A stretch of 64,000 nt of DNA from Bathymodiolus brooksi (lineage: Eukaryota > Mollusca > Bivalvia > Mytilida > Modiolidae). The notes beneath the pieces were generated by a model that saw only the letters and a program-made list of their open reading frames with translations, did no database searches and was not told the DNA's origin. The stretch is taken from the NCBI GenBank assembly GCA_963680875.1, contig OY804579.1, positions 81,209,095 through 81,273,094 of the forward strand, in the 5' to 3' direction. Shown here one piece after another: positions 1 to 10,942 of this stretch. Made by a program: the position numbers and the translations under genes. How positions within the stretch are numbered: position 1 is the stretch's first letter; each line of letters opens with the position of its first letter.

Positions 1-80
1 TGGTCGTCCGGTTTCCTTCACCACTAAAACTGACCGCCACGATATAACGGAACTATTGCTGAATGTGGCGTTAAACACCA
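1..80 (+). repeat. tRNA-derived SINE, 3' tail
   Basis: The shared tail (gtttcct..cacc, aaactgaccgccacgatata, gtggcgttaaacacc) is cut by the window edge. The complete equivalents are 23,513-23,752 and 57,297-57,534. The family is described at 8,136-8,353. Confidence 0.85.
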
Positions 81-92
81 TTAAATAAATTA

Positions 93-1070
93 GTATTGAT
101 TGTTTGTGTTATACCGATAATTTGCAAGAATAATATGTGGTCTTCATAAACAACATTCCTCTCTTCGTTCAGATTCAACGCCCAATATGACCACCACATG
201 ACATAGTGGTTTCTGATAAGATGATGAATGAAGAAAATCTTGGAAACCAGGAAAGGGAGTGGGTCGGGTAACTGAAAACATGACACTCTTTCTTTTGGCC
301 TACTATGGACAAAATGCAGACTAACTTTGATTTCGCGCAGTTTAATCCTACGCATTGTTGAAAAATGAGCTCAGAATGTAGAATGTTCATTTCCATGCTT
401 TCATACTCCTTTCATTTGACCAATTCTTTTCATAAATGTTACAAAGTTAATATGCACAAGATTCAAACAAAGCTTCATTTTTGGGATGTTGGCCTCGCAT
501 GTTGTTTGAAAAGACGCCTATGACTACCAAAGTATGAATCTATCAAAGTTGATTAAAATCATGGTTGTCATTTTTTAAGGAAAGGTTTTCAACAGTAAAA
601 CTTCATTGTAGTGATTAAACATCACATTGATTCAGTTGTGAAAAGTAAAAGGGAACACCTATTTGTATACTAGGTGAGCGATTCAGGCTCCTGGAAGCCT
701 ATGTTTGTTTTCTATAAGGTTGATTAATTCAGTTCAACAATTCACAACAAATGTAAGACTTTATGCACAAATGAGGGAAGAATAAGATAAATGTGACAGC
801 GACTTTCACTGCCACTGGACAAGAATAGTAAATAAGGATTGGGACGATAACAAATAGCAGTTTGTAGCAGCTACAATGTACCTCTATTTCAAAATCTACA
901 AAAGTGGTCTTTAGCGTACAATAGTCGAGGCACTCTCAATACCCTATGGTGCTGTGCATCTTTTTGGACTCAACCACGGGGACTGTCCACATCTGCTCAA
1001 CCACATGTATATATTTCTATTGTGATATTGCTCATAAAACTTGAAATTGAAGTGTCATACTTTTTAATAC
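93..1070. other. Unit-conserved non-coding block
   Basis: Present in all three copies (also 23,753-24,750 and 57,535-58,520). Minus-strand ORFs of 70-98 codons here differ in length and frame between copies, and no splice-flanked exon or known domain is visible. I see no gene. It is probably intergenic sequence downstream of the receptor gene. Confidence 0.6.
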
Positions 1071-1142
1071 TCCCGTTTCCTCCAACAATAAAACTGACCG
1101 CCACGATAGAGCTGAAATATTGGTGAAAGAGGCGTTAAGCAG
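1071..1142 (+). repeat. SINE 3' tail fragment
   Basis: Carries the tail motifs tcctccaacaataaaactga and ggcgttaa. The same fragment sits at 24,751-24,825 and 58,521-58,596. Confidence 0.75.
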
Positions 1143-1332
1143 CAGCCACCTCATACTTTTAAATTGTGCTAATAAAAAACTATAATAAATAATCAGTCCG
1201 TGGCATTGCCAATTGAATACGAAGGGAAAATAATATTTTTATTACACTACGATAGGAAAACATTTTTGTTCGCTTTATGTATTTTGCTGTTAAATGACCA
1301 GTGTTTCTCCTTGTACCAATGTTTCCAGACAA

Positions 1333-2205
1333 TAACAAATTAATTGATTTTCTTGCATCGAAGCAAAGTATTACATTGTATGTTTCAGCTATTTCACAAT
1401 ATAATCGAATGGACTGCCCTTTATATAATATTTATAGGCAACAACTTGTTGATTCCATTAATGAACTTAACATAGAATTTACTATTCAAACCACTCTTTA
1501 TGGAAGTGAAACCTCTGATTATAATCAGAATGTAAAACCTTTGCGTGCAGTACATTCCTTTATTAAGCGGAGCAAACGATTTGATAATAATATAGTAATA
1601 TAAATTTAATTTTTTTTTAAACATTTTAAACCATAACAGTATTCTCACATATGATGAACCATGATTGCAAATATCGGTACTATACCTCTCACATGACTAA
1701 ATTAAATTAACTTATTGATATTCTATTTATAATTTATTTTGTTTTATAAATATATACATGTATATATAATGTCATCAATCTCATATTTACACTATGATTA
1801 CCTACTGCATGCTAATAAAAATTTTCTGAAATGAATTAAGTATTTAAATCAAATTGAGAGGTAATAAATCGAGCAACATCGTACACTGATAGCACTTTTA
1901 GATAGCAACTAAGTGTATTAAAAAAAGGAGATCTCATATCAGCCAAATTGTCGATAAAATCTAATCAATGTTAATTACTTATCAATAACTAAATATATGA
2001 GATTTCTAACTACTATTGTATACTCGAGTTATTTCCCCTTGAGTATGAAATTCTATATTGTGTATTGTAAATATTAACTGCATGCATTGTTGATTGTTGC
2101 TGTTGCCTTGTGTATGGAGAGGATTTATATAGGCTATTGTCTGCTATCCAATCCATTTAATTTATTTATGAGTAAAATATGCTTAAATTAATATAGTCGA
2201 ATGGT
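1333..2205 (+). mobile_element. LINE 3' fragment, copy 1 only
   Basis: An open frame to 1,603 encodes the C-terminal end of a LINE ORF2, including a CPLYNIYRQQ stretch and the ending FIKRSKRF. This matches the C-terminus of the intact LINE at 28,609-32,076 ([17 protein letters not shown]). An AT-rich 3' UTR follows to about 2,205. Copies 2 and 3 instead have about 24 bases of filler (a-run then gttggtatcagcag) between the same flanks, near 25,010 and 58,790. It could be a 5'-truncated insertion into copy 1 or a deletion from the ancestor of copies 2 and 3. I found no target-site duplication. Confidence 0.65.
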
Positions 2206-2454
2206 AATTATCCTATAGTGAAAACAACATACTTATTCCATTGTATATATTTGTTTTTATTGAAAAGGTTAAAATGTACTTTTGGTGTATTGAAATATAA
2301 ATTTATTAGTTTTTAGTTTAAAAATGTTAAACATATCTTTATAATTCGACTATCATATAAGTACTATTTTTTTATGTAAAACAGTCTTATAAATCTGGAT
2401 AAAACAATTCCTATCAGTATTTTTGATAGTTTCGTCACCGAATATGGTACTGCT

Positions 2455-2655
2455 TTGACAACTATTTTACCTATTTTATTCCTGTATTTAAATACTGTTA
2501 TAGTGACAGCCGGAACCTTTGAACCGTAATGAGAGCGGGAGGTTTGGAGCTTTAAAATCTGTTGACTGATTTTGTCTGTTTATATAATTATGAGTTTTGA
2601 CTTTCCCTTTGTAAGATTGTTCGGAGTTCGGTAATTTTGTTATTACCCTTATTGT
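2455..2655 (+). repeat. Interspersed repeat family R3, internally deleted copy
   Basis: Contains the family phrases gtgacagccggaac, gagcgggaggtttgg and cggagttcggtaattttgtt. Absent at the equivalent point of copies 2 and 3. Other members lie at 13,998-14,155, 21,690-21,975, 53,957-54,226 and 55,500-55,787. No coding capacity seen. Confidence 0.75.
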
Positions 2656-3006
2656 TGTAGTAAGTCGATACTTATAAACTAATCTTTCAATAGTAATAAT
2701 TTTTGCATATTAATGATCATAAAACAACACATTTCTGAAATCATGGAATTTTCTTCACACAAATAGTAGAACATATGCTTAGGAAAACAGCGAGGTAAGT
2801 TGAATATATGTGTAATTTTCTGGTATGTATTTAAAATGTCCATGCTAAAAGTGTTCTATAAAGTGTTGACATTTAAGAGTTATTTTTATTAGTTCCAAAT
2901 TAATTAATTTACCATAATATACAAAATGTTTATGATATATCTGTACAAAACAACTGAAGAATATTGAAGCCATAAACACCATGGCCCCAACAAGCTATTG
3001 TCAATG

Positions 3007-3234
3007 TTAATCAATTTGTTCTATTTGGACCTCTTCATATATATCATGAGATAATTCTTCCATGCCAACAATGTCGTGAGGTTCATCACAGACTTCTACA
3101 TCACCATTCTGAAAAGGGTTCACTTCACCATCATTGTGTCGATGATGATGAACATCGACATGTGCTAATGGTGCAGCGTGTTGGTTAATGGCGGGCTGTT
3201 TGGAGGAATGTTTTTGAATCGTTTACTTGATATG
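3007..3234 (-). pseudogene. Cytoplasmic-tail exon, copy 1 (disabled)
   Basis: Homologous to the intact tail exon at 59,420-59,623. The acceptor dinucleotide is AA instead of AG (positions 3,235-3,236) and the fourth codon is TAA (3,223-3,225). Downstream the frame is open to TAA at 3,007-3,009. The last 23 residues, including [12 protein letters not shown], are identical to copy 3 while the preceding part has diverged. This suggests that the tyrosine-containing end was constrained before the gene died. Confidence 0.7.
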
Positions 3235-3555
3235 TTGAAATCAAATATAATAAAAATTGACTTAATTGCACTATTATTAGTTCAGAAGAAAGTGTCATTG
3301 CATAATTACGATTTCCAACTCGAGTACTTGAGATTTTTCAGCATATACATTGGATTATCCGATAAACTTTGGTTAATAACATACACGAAAAGATATTATG
3401 GTTCGATTGTAATGATGAATTTGCCAACCATATACATTTTCCTTTTGGCCATTGGATTTACGGCTTCTGATTACTCCTTTGGTTTCTTCAAACTGTTCTA
3501 CTACAGTATTCCCACTGCATACATAATTGTTCCAATATACATTCGGAACCTTCAG

Positions 3556-3690
3556 TGTACTCGATACAACATTATGTGATAAAGTTTGTCAGTGACTTGC
3601 GGCAGGTCGGTGGTTTTCTCCGGTTTCCTTCACCAATAAAACTGACCGCCACGATATAACTGAAATATTGTTGAAAGTGGCGTTAAACTA
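3556..3690 (+). repeat. SINE, head-truncated
   Basis: Runs from the gtactcgatacaacattatg segment to the tail gtggcgttaaac. This copy is specific to unit copy 1. The equivalent place in copies 2 and 3 carries a different (GAGT)n-ended SINE. Confidence 0.8.
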
Positions 3691-4028
3691 ACCCTTCGGA
3701 ACATTTCCCTATGTGACTAGATACATTGAATGCATCGGATATACACACGAAGACTTAAACGAAGGGTGTCATTCATATAAGCTTTCACGTTTGTAGAAAG
3801 TGAAATTAAAAATCGACATACAATTAAGAGTTTTGAAAATATTATCTAGTGTTCCACTCACGAAACCCGTTGTGCATATCGACGACACCGTTTTGCAATA
3901 ATATGGCGGTGAGTTTTGTAAATAATCATGAAATAAATTGTCATAAATTCACTAAATAAAAATATTATGGAATAAAATAACACAGAACAAAAAGGGGGTT
4001 ATGAATATTTGTTATTTAGTATAGTTAC

Positions 4029-4102
4029 CTTAATATGGCAATAAGCTACCACGACTACAATGCATAACATCAGTAATACGACATTTACAATTATAATCAC
4101 TA
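4029..4102 (-). CDS. Transmembrane exon, copy 1
   Basis: A 74-base exon with a strong acceptor (tttttttctttgcag) and donor AAG|gtaact. Entry phase 1, exit phase 0. It encodes about 20 hydrophobic residues ending AYCHIK, a single membrane-spanning segment with a basic cytoplasmic edge. It is open here, but the gene is disabled elsewhere. Homologous exons: 26,535-26,608 and 60,520-60,593. Confidence 0.75.
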
Positions 4103-4195
4103 CTGCAAAGAAAAAAAATAAAGACATAATTAGCATAAACTTACAAAATGTACAATACCATAATACAAGAGGTACAAAATCATCCCCTACCCCCA

Positions 4196-4312
4196 GTTTG
4201 TCTGTGACTTGAGGCAGACTGGGGGTTTTCTCAGTGTACTCTGGTTTCCTCCGCCAATAAAATTGACCGCAACAATACAACTGAAATATTGTTGAAAGTG
4301 GGTTAAACACCA
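4196..4312 (+). repeat. SINE, 3' portion
   Basis: Carries the tail motifs (gtttcctccgccaataaaat, aaatattgttgaaagtgg). The tRNA-like head is missing. Confidence 0.75.
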
Positions 4313-4591
4313 TATAACGCTAAATCACGTTTAGTAATCACTTCAACAAGGCGCCATACAAAACATATGTAGTTTTTACTTGCTCCTAACTATTACAACG
4401 AGATTCGTTGTTCTTCCTATTAGTGGGCGTTTATGTTTATGACATTTGTCAAGTTAAACTTAGAGATCTATCTGGTACAAATTGATCAGAATTTATTCAC
4501 CATGTTTTGTTTGATTTATTCCATTTAGAGTTCTAAGTGGTACTAATAAAGTCAATCAATCAGATTATTAGTATTTCATTATTATATAAGG

Positions 4592-4728
4592 GTTATGGTG
4601 TTTAACGCCACTTTCAACAATATTTTAGTTATATCGTGGCGGTAAGTTTTATTGCTGGAGGAAACCGGAGCACTGATTGCACAGGTAGTTGTAAATCCAA
4701 CTACCATACGACCACGACCACGATAGCC
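4592..4728 (-). repeat. SINE with internal deletion
   Basis: The tail (gttatggtgtttaacgcc) is joined directly to the tRNA-like head (ggtagttgtaaatccaacta). The middle of the element is missing. Only copy 1 has it. Confidence 0.75.
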
Positions 4729-5173
4729 TCTATTATATAGGTAAAACACACAATACTATAACAACAAAAACACCAAGCAAGTTCTCTGAATATCATGTCC
4801 TATCATGAGACACACTATCTTCAATATAAAGAACATTCCTCTGAAAGAGTTTGAATTGTCTGCTACACATAACATAATATTAGTTATATAGGCTTTAGAC
4901 AGGTAATACAAGCTCATATAACCTGTCTGTGGAGGAACAAGTTTTCAAAACTATCGAAAAAAAAAAAAAAAAGGAATTGTTCCCTTATTATACCATTGTC
5001 TGATTGGACAATAATTTATTTTGCTTCCATGCTAGCAAATTCAGCTTTTTCTCCTATTTGTGCTCTCAAAAGTAGTTGCCCCCTTACCCACGGCTCCAAT
5101 GCCACTGTTTGTGTGTCTGGTCCATGTACACTCGTTATTTCATTAAGCTCATCTTTGATGTACCCTTATATAC

Positions 5174-5257
5174 CTGGTTTACTGTTTTTAGCATTTGTGG
5201 TTTGTCGTATACTAGCATCGTTGTCAATAGTAACTGTCAACGTAGTCAAACCTGATT
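5174..5257 (-). CDS. Extracellular stalk exon, copy 1
   Basis: An 84-base exon, phase 1 at both ends, acceptor attccag and donor CCAG|gtatat. It encodes a Ser/Thr/Asn-rich linker ([15 protein letters not shown]...) without cysteines, as expected for a membrane-proximal stalk. It is 15 bases (5 codons) shorter than the 99-base exons of copies 2 and 3. Confidence 0.65.
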
Positions 5258-5594
5258 CTGGAATAGAATGAAAGTAAAAAATACTACACTAGCAGAACAG
5301 TTCCAAAATCTAATCTAAAAATCGTAGTCCTAGCACATGACCACTCGCCTTCCTTGCTTGGAATAAACACTTCAAATAAAATGGGCGGAGTTGGGCTAGT
5401 TTTATGTGCCCAAACCTCCTAAAACCATGAGTGTATGACCATATACTTTAACTGATTTATGGAAGTACTTGTATTTGCATGCACAATAAACGTCTCATTA
5501 TACAACTGAATATGTATGTGTCCAAGACGCATCCAACTTCCAACTGATTTTGCATAGACAAAAACACACGGCGGATACATGAATATATTTTTAC

Positions 5595-5814
5595 CTTTTC
5601 GACTAACCTGGTCTTATTGTATTCGTTTATCATTTTTGCTTAGACTGCTCTCTGGTTCTTTCTCTATTGACTTTATGCATTTTACTTTAAGTTTGACAGT
5701 TCTACTGTATTTGTTTTGGCATTCCCGATTTGACCAATCTTTTGTTCTTTCTCCTATAGCTATTACTTTTGTAATAGACCCAGGAAATCCACATTGAGTG
5801 ATGCCGAATGTTCA
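5595..5814 (-). pseudogene. Broken extracellular exon, copy 1
   Basis: Donor CGAAAAG|gtaaaa fits phase 1 into the stalk exon. The frame leading to it carries Cys/Trp signatures ([21 protein letters not shown]) but contains TAA at 5,614-5,616 and begins with TGA at the only nearby acceptor. The exon length is 220 bases, not divisible by 3, whereas a phase 1-1 exon should be. The copy 2 equivalent (217 bases) has the same phase problem plus a different stop. I do not recognise the module. It may be the remnant of another lectin-like half domain. Confidence 0.45.
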
Positions 5815-6822
5815 CTCATGTTGGCCGATACAATAAAGTAAAAAGCAAAAATACCATACAGTCAGAAAAGTTCCCAAATCTAATCGGAAAATCTTATAAA
5901 CAGAGGCAAAGTCGATAGCACTAACACACATATATATATGACCGCCCAATAAGATACCTTTCTTTATATTTAGAAAACTGATAAGACAACTTCATACTTT
6001 AGATTCATTTTTTTGGGGTGATGCTAATAGGATTAAGAGTTCAAATGATGCAAGCGTTTTGGTGATGATATACTATTGACAATAGTATAATCTCCTATTG
6101 TCATTATATATGCTTCTGTTAAACATTCAAATGATACTGCTTACTCTTCGCGAGCACCTGGATTTACCCCCTGTTTCTTGGTGGGGTCCATCTTGCTCAT
6201 CTTTTTAGTTTTCTGTGTTGTGTTTATTTATCTTGTTTGTCTTATTTCTGTGTTTTACGGCCGCTGTTGCCTGTGTCGCAAGTTCGTCCATTATTGATTG
6301 CCCCTTGGGTTTTTTCTAACGTTTATTTAAGCGGGTTAGTGAAGATATACTATTGTCATAATATGCTATAACAGCAATTGCACAACTATATTTGTTCAAA
6401 CTTTCACGAAGTATAATATTATTCGTCATGAACTTCACTTGGAAACGAAAGTAGACACAAGGATCATGCACTTTATTCATACTGTTTATGTAGAAACATT
6501 GTCTTCATTATGTTTGTTTAGAGAATTGAATCAAAGTGTTTTGTTGTTCATTTTTATTAAAAAGTGAAGAAGATGAAAAGATGAAACAAAGTCACTATTT
6601 TAAGCAATGAAACATCAATACCACTGTGGTACCCATATTTTGAAATCAGTTATTACCTGTTAACTGGCATAGAAAAGGTAACCGTTCTGAACAGTTTTTA
6701 TTTTCATACTCATAATAATGACGTGACCATGACACAGCAGTACAGAGACGGTGGCTACTTTCTGAAAATGAAATAGAATCAACACTATGGTATTAATTTA
6801 TACAACAACCACTGAAAGGTTA
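5815..6822. other. Intron sequence of receptor gene, no feature except diverged repeat
   Basis: Intronic between exons of the minus-strand gene. The stretch 6,145-6,335 (and 35,525-35,700) resembles a diverged member of the RT-element 3' repeat (gcgagcacctgg, tttcttggtggggtcc). Nothing else was recognised. Collinear with 34,509-36,214 in copy 2. Part is missing from copy 3. Confidence 0.5.
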
Positions 6823-6985
6823 GCGTTATGGTGTTGAAGGCCACTTTCAATAATATTTCAGCTATATGGTGGAGGAAACCGGAGTATCCGTAGAAAACCA
6901 CCGTCCTGCCGCAAGTCACTGACAAACTTGATCACATAATGTTATATCGAGTACACCTCGCCTGATCGGGATTCGAACTCAAACT
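6823..6985 (-). repeat. SINE, truncated
   Basis: Tail plus middle (ccgcaagtcactgacaaact, cgagtacacctcgcctgat). Shared by all copies (36,215-36,400; 62,753-62,940), so it predates the duplications. Confidence 0.8.
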
Positions 6986-7306
6986 ACAGCAGGATATTCT
7001 CGAATTAACAGATCAATCTCAAGTTGATTTTCAACCTGTGCAATTTATTTATTAGTACATTGATAAATTGTAACTGACTTGTCTGTGAATTTGTGTATTA
7101 TGATTATTATCGTTGGAAGCGTGTTGTGTCCTTAACTCAACCGTGCGACACAGAAATAAATATTGCCCGAGACCTCTCGCGATACGTTACACGATCTTTA
7201 CACATGCATAACGATATTATTATTATTAAAAAGAAATAATACTTGCATAGCCGATTTCATGGACATCTAGAACAGTAAATAATACAATTACAATGTACTA
7301 TCAAAA

Positions 7307-7585
7307 CTAAGGTTCTCCTCACTCAGACATATGTGACCTTAACTGATATTGGCTATCCTGTTTATACCTTTATATTGTTTGGGTTTCCAATATTTAGATC
7401 TTGAGCGTACCTGCTGAAGGTTATTCCAGAAACGTACCTGATGAAGGTTATTCCAGAAACGTACCTGATGAAGGTTATTCCAGAAACGTACCTGATGAAG
7501 GTTATTCTGAGCGTACCTGATGAAGGTTATTCCAGAAACGTGTCGTGTGCACTAAGTTGTATATTTACGTTTTAATTACCAAAAC
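7307..7585 (+). repeat. Hammerhead-like module with 27-bp tandem repeats
   Basis: Four 27-bp monomers begin at 7,407, 7,434, 7,461 and 7,488 (the first has ctgctga), and a final one begins near 7,513. Each contains gtacctgatgaaggttattc followed by cagaaac. The core CTGATGA...GAAAC is the conserved hammerhead ribozyme core, but the 10.1/11.1 closing pair of stem II would be A-A and stem II only two G-C pairs. A second version of the locus lies at 37,455-38,040. Confidence 0.5.
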
Positions 7586-8135
7586 CAGAACATTAACATG
7601 TGATATATAAGAGATAATTATGTTTTCCATTGTATAATAACGATAATTTCTAGATACAATATTTCAAACATGGCTGCCCATTGTGATAATGTTACTGCTA
7701 TTTGATTTATACATATTACAAATGTTCATACCATTTAATAACTCTCTAACACTAAAATACCCCAACCACGAGACGATATTACTTGGCTTTGATGCTAAAG
7801 GTAGTATACTTTTCCTGTTTATGCACGTATTCACAGCTTTCGGCCAATTAAATTCATAAACTGAACCTTTAAAATAGATATTAAGTTAATGTATTAATAA
7901 GATAGCACTAATATAAAAAAGTTGTTAAGAGACCAACCGTTTTCTTACAGGAAATTGAATTAATTTTCATCTCTGAAGCTAGGCTGAAGATAGGACAAAA
8001 GGAAGATATTGGAACACTCACCCATACAATACGACAATGGTTGATTCCTAACAACAATAAATAAACTGTTACTATTGTGTTTACTGAGTTAGTTGTTATT
8101 CTGTTTTATATCACTGTAAACAATCCAGGTTTATA

Positions 8136-8353
8136 GGGTTTGGCTTATGGTTTTTAATACCACTTTCAACAATATTTCAGTTATATCGTGGTAGTTAGTT
8201 TTATTGGTGGAGGAAACCGGATTGCCCGGAGATAAAAACCGAAATGTCGCAAGTCACTGACAAACTTTATCACATAATATTTTATCGAGTACACCTCGTC
8301 CGAGTGGAATTCGAACTCACAACATTAGGGGTGATAACGACCACGGTGGCCAC
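8136..8353 (-). repeat. tRNA-derived SINE, near-complete, with target-site duplication
   Basis: Reference copy of the family. In its own orientation it has a tRNA-like head with a B-box (gttcgaattcc), a middle part (gataaagtttgtcagtgact) and a tail (ccaccaataaaactaac, tgaaatattgttgaaagtgg). It is flanked by a 12-bp direct repeat, tccaggtttata, at 8,124-8,135 and 8,354-8,365, the signature of LINE-driven insertion. The tail resembles the tail shared by many molluscan SINEs (RUDI/MetaSINE type). I assign no name. Only the head half remains in copy 2 (41,468-41,586). Confidence 0.85.
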
Positions 8354-8754
8354 TCCAGGTTTATATACTGTGTGATTATGCACTGTACATTGTTTTCTAA
8401 GTATTCTCTATGTTGCTAATAGATCGTTTGTATTCATGTTTAATTCAGCCCTCATATTAGTCATAAATCCCAGTTTGCAGGTGTTAACACACATCAACTA
8501 AAACCTTACTTTAATTTATTGTGCACATTTTGATATTGTTGTATCGGCACTACGTTTTACTCGCATTTCATCAGAGGTAAGTAATACAAAATGTGCGTGT
8601 GTGTTGACCTAGTCTTGCTTGTGTCCTGTTTTGCGCTTCAAAGATGAATATGGTGAATTTGTCAGAATTATAAATATTAACTGCAGAAATGTCCTGTAAT
8701 TTCTTTGTGTCTGCAGTATGCACATTCTACGAACAGTGAACGTAATATATTCGG

Positions 8755-8960
8755 GTACCACTGGGGGAGCAGGAAATGTTAACCCTTCCGAAACACTTGA
8801 GTTCACCCATGGTTTTCAGTGAGGTTTGCGTTGCTCAATTTTCCGTGTTGTGTTTTGTCCGTTCTTTTTTCTCATCTTCGTTTGACCATTGTATTTACTA
8901 TCGGTCCTTTTTCGAATTACGGCTTCTGACCTTGAAACTTTTCTTTGCTGTAAGACTAAG
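8755..8960 (+). repeat. RT-element 3' repeat (R2)
   Basis: Carries the family phrases gagcaggaa, ccttccg, gagttcacccatggttttca and tttgaccattgtattt. It ends 13 bases before the donor-side end of the lectin-like exon (8,973). The homologous copy 2 locus is 41,955-42,175. It appears to be the 3' untranslated end of the retroelement seen at 12,407-12,780 and 34,690-35,100. Confidence 0.7.
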
Positions 8961-8972
8961 GTTTCCACTCAC

Positions 8973-9098
8973 CTGATCCTTCACAACTAAAAATATACGT
9001 AGAATTACAATCCGTGACAACCTTTGTGTTATTTTTCGAAGCAAGACAACGGCGTGTACTTCATATGTTATCAAAGATTTCCATTTCAGTTTCGATAT
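8973..9098 (-). pseudogene. CTLD second-half exon, copy 1, with stop codon
   Basis: A 126-base exon, phase 1-1, acceptor tttatcatttccag and donor TCAG|gtgagt. In the phase set by its neighbours it has TGA at 9,061-9,063 where copy 2 has TCA (Ser). After the stop the C-type-lectin ending is still legible ([23 protein letters not shown]). Confidence 0.75.
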
Positions 9099-9224
9099 CT
9101 GGAAATGATAAACCAATGGTTAATATTTCTTCTATTTTATTCTGTTTTTAGACTTTTGTTCAATAAAATTTTGTTTTATATTGATGTTATATTTGCTTAA
9201 GCACAAATTAAGGACCAACAAATC

Positions 9225-9500
9225 TTATCTTATAATCTATGTAGCTTCTTTGTTAGCAGCATCCTCTTTCAAGGAAATCTAGATACGACACTCTGGAATA
9301 TCCATTAAAAAGAGAGATATATGTACGTGGTACTGGAATGTTGCTACATATAAATGGAAGATTGATCTCATCTCTCTCTTTTCATAAAAGCGTCATGTTT
9401 AACCGACTTGCACTTTAAATTTCTAGGTGTAGGTCTGGGTATAAAGCATGCCTAACTATATGTCATGCCTTTTGTTTAATAAGATAGATCAACCAATATA
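9225..9500 (-). mobile_element. Reverse-transcriptase element relic
   Basis: On the minus strand this matches, from memory, a very common mussel RT element (phrases gttagcagcatcctc, actggaatgttgctaca, ccgacttgcactttaaattt). Frames are broken. The copy 2 counterpart is about 42,470-42,745. The element class is uncertain. Confidence 0.5.
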
Positions 9501-9626
9501 GATGGGTACGAGTTATTTATACAAACTATAATGAACCACATTGTCTATGTGAGATATGATATTCTATTGTGTTTGGTTGTATGATATAATATTGCACCAG
9601 GTGTTTAAGAAATGCTTTGCAATCAA

Positions 9627-9775
9627 GGAAACCTGAATACCCGGAGAAAACCACCGACCTGTCGCAAGTTACTGACAAACTTTATCACATAATGTTGTGT
9701 CGAGCACACCTCGTCATGAACGGGATTCGAACTCACAACTGATAGGTACTGATTACACAGGTTGTTAGTGTCTAT
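9627..9775 (-). repeat. SINE fragment, tail missing
   Basis: Middle and head parts only. Copy 2 has a longer version with its tail (42,884-43,080), so copy 1 lost the tail after the duplication. Confidence 0.75.
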
Positions 9776-9868
9776 CAGCACTAAAGTTGTGAGTTCTAAA
9801 GTTTGGTCATATTGTGGATGATATGTGATATGAATACATAACACTACATGTTCTTGACAAATAATTAC

Positions 9869-10001
9869 CTCGTTCAATCTTAAATAATGCCAATCCCTTC
9901 CCAGACGAGCAGAACACATCATTGTAAAACCTGCACCTTTTAATGCAAGTATCTTTCTTGTCAGTATTTCTAGGCGTGGTAATACATTGGCATATTTTCT
10001 T
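9869..10001 (-). CDS. WSC domain exon 2, copy 1
   Basis: A 133-base exon, entry phase 0, exit phase 1, acceptor attattctag and donor GAG|gtaatt. It encodes KKICQC, a short linker, then [20 protein letters not shown] and LALFKIE. This is the ECYCG...C...C...CGG...VY pattern that ends WSC domains, a putative carbohydrate-binding fold. Confidence 0.7.
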
Positions 10002-10191
10002 CTAGAATAATAAACATGTACTTGATATTTCAAGATAAGAATGTACAAATGATGAATATGAAATATTGTTATAAATCTAAGGTTTATCTCACTGCTCTTA
10101 GATATGTTTGCTTTTATAATGCAGGTACCAAGTACTCCTTAAAAAGGTAAACACACACACTCACAGATAAATGCGCCTGATGGACTAACGA

Positions 10192-10450
10192 GGGGGGTAT
10201 GGTGTTTAGCGCCACTTTCAACAATATTTCAGTTATATCATGGCAGTCAGTTTTATTGGTGGAGGAAACCAGAGTGCCCGGAGAAAACCACTGACCTGTC
10301 GCAAGTCACTTACAAACTTCATAACATAATGTTACATCGAGTACACCTCGTCTGAGCGGGATTCGAACACACAACTTCAGTAGTGATAGGCACTGATTAC
10401 ATACGTAATTGTAGATCTAACTACCATACGACCACGACCACGACAGCTCC
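10192..10450 (-). repeat. SINE, complete, with target-site duplication
   Basis: Flanked by near-identical gatggactaacga (10,179-10,191) and gatggattaacga (10,451-10,463). The copy 2 ortholog occupies about 43,497-43,744 with tgatggactaacga repeats on both sides, so this insertion predates the duplication. Confidence 0.85.
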
Positions 10451-10585
10451 GATGGATTAACGAAGTATCAATATCACTGATGACTTGTGATCTGTTTATA
10501 CTGTCGTAATCTCTCGCCGGACATGTTCTCTCTTTACGACATTTGTTGGACACTGAGTAGGCGTTGTAAACGGTCTATACAGAGA

Positions 10586-10942
10586 TTTTGTGGAACAGTG
10601 TCCAGATCACAATAATAGATATAACAATTCCCACAGACGTTTTAGGAATGATGTCCAGGTGACCTGAGTTCACCCCCGATTTTTAGTGGGGTTCGTGTTA
10701 CTCGATCTTTAGTTTTATGTGTATGTTTTGTAGATCGTAGTTTGTCTTTTGTACTTTTTCTTTTGACCATTGTGTTGTCTGTTCTTCTTCGATGTACGGA
10801 CTCTGATTGCAAATTTGGTATCTTCCAACTCGTCTACAGATGTGTTGTGGAACGGTGTCCACAGGACAATGATAGATCTAATAATTCTCATAGAGGTTTT
10901 GTTGAGCGATATCCACATCACAACAATAGTTATAAGACTTAC
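10586..10942. repeat. 54-bp minisatellite, interrupted, copy 1
   Basis: About four units of the 54-bp repeat (gaacggtgtccacaggacaa, then aataattctcat), split by an RT-element 3' repeat at about 10,655-10,835. The last unit runs directly into the splice donor of the WSC exon at 10,942/10,943. The expanded copy 2 array is at 43,934-44,312. Confidence 0.75.

Noticed and set aside
71..396. Minus-strand ORFs of 73-98 codons repeated in all copies
   Set aside because: Length and frame differ between copies and no domain, signal or splice border supports coding.
9623..10048. 141-codon minus-strand ORF taken as one gene (also 42,922-43,353)
   Set aside because: It reads the WSC exon in the wrong frame and continues through intron into a SINE.
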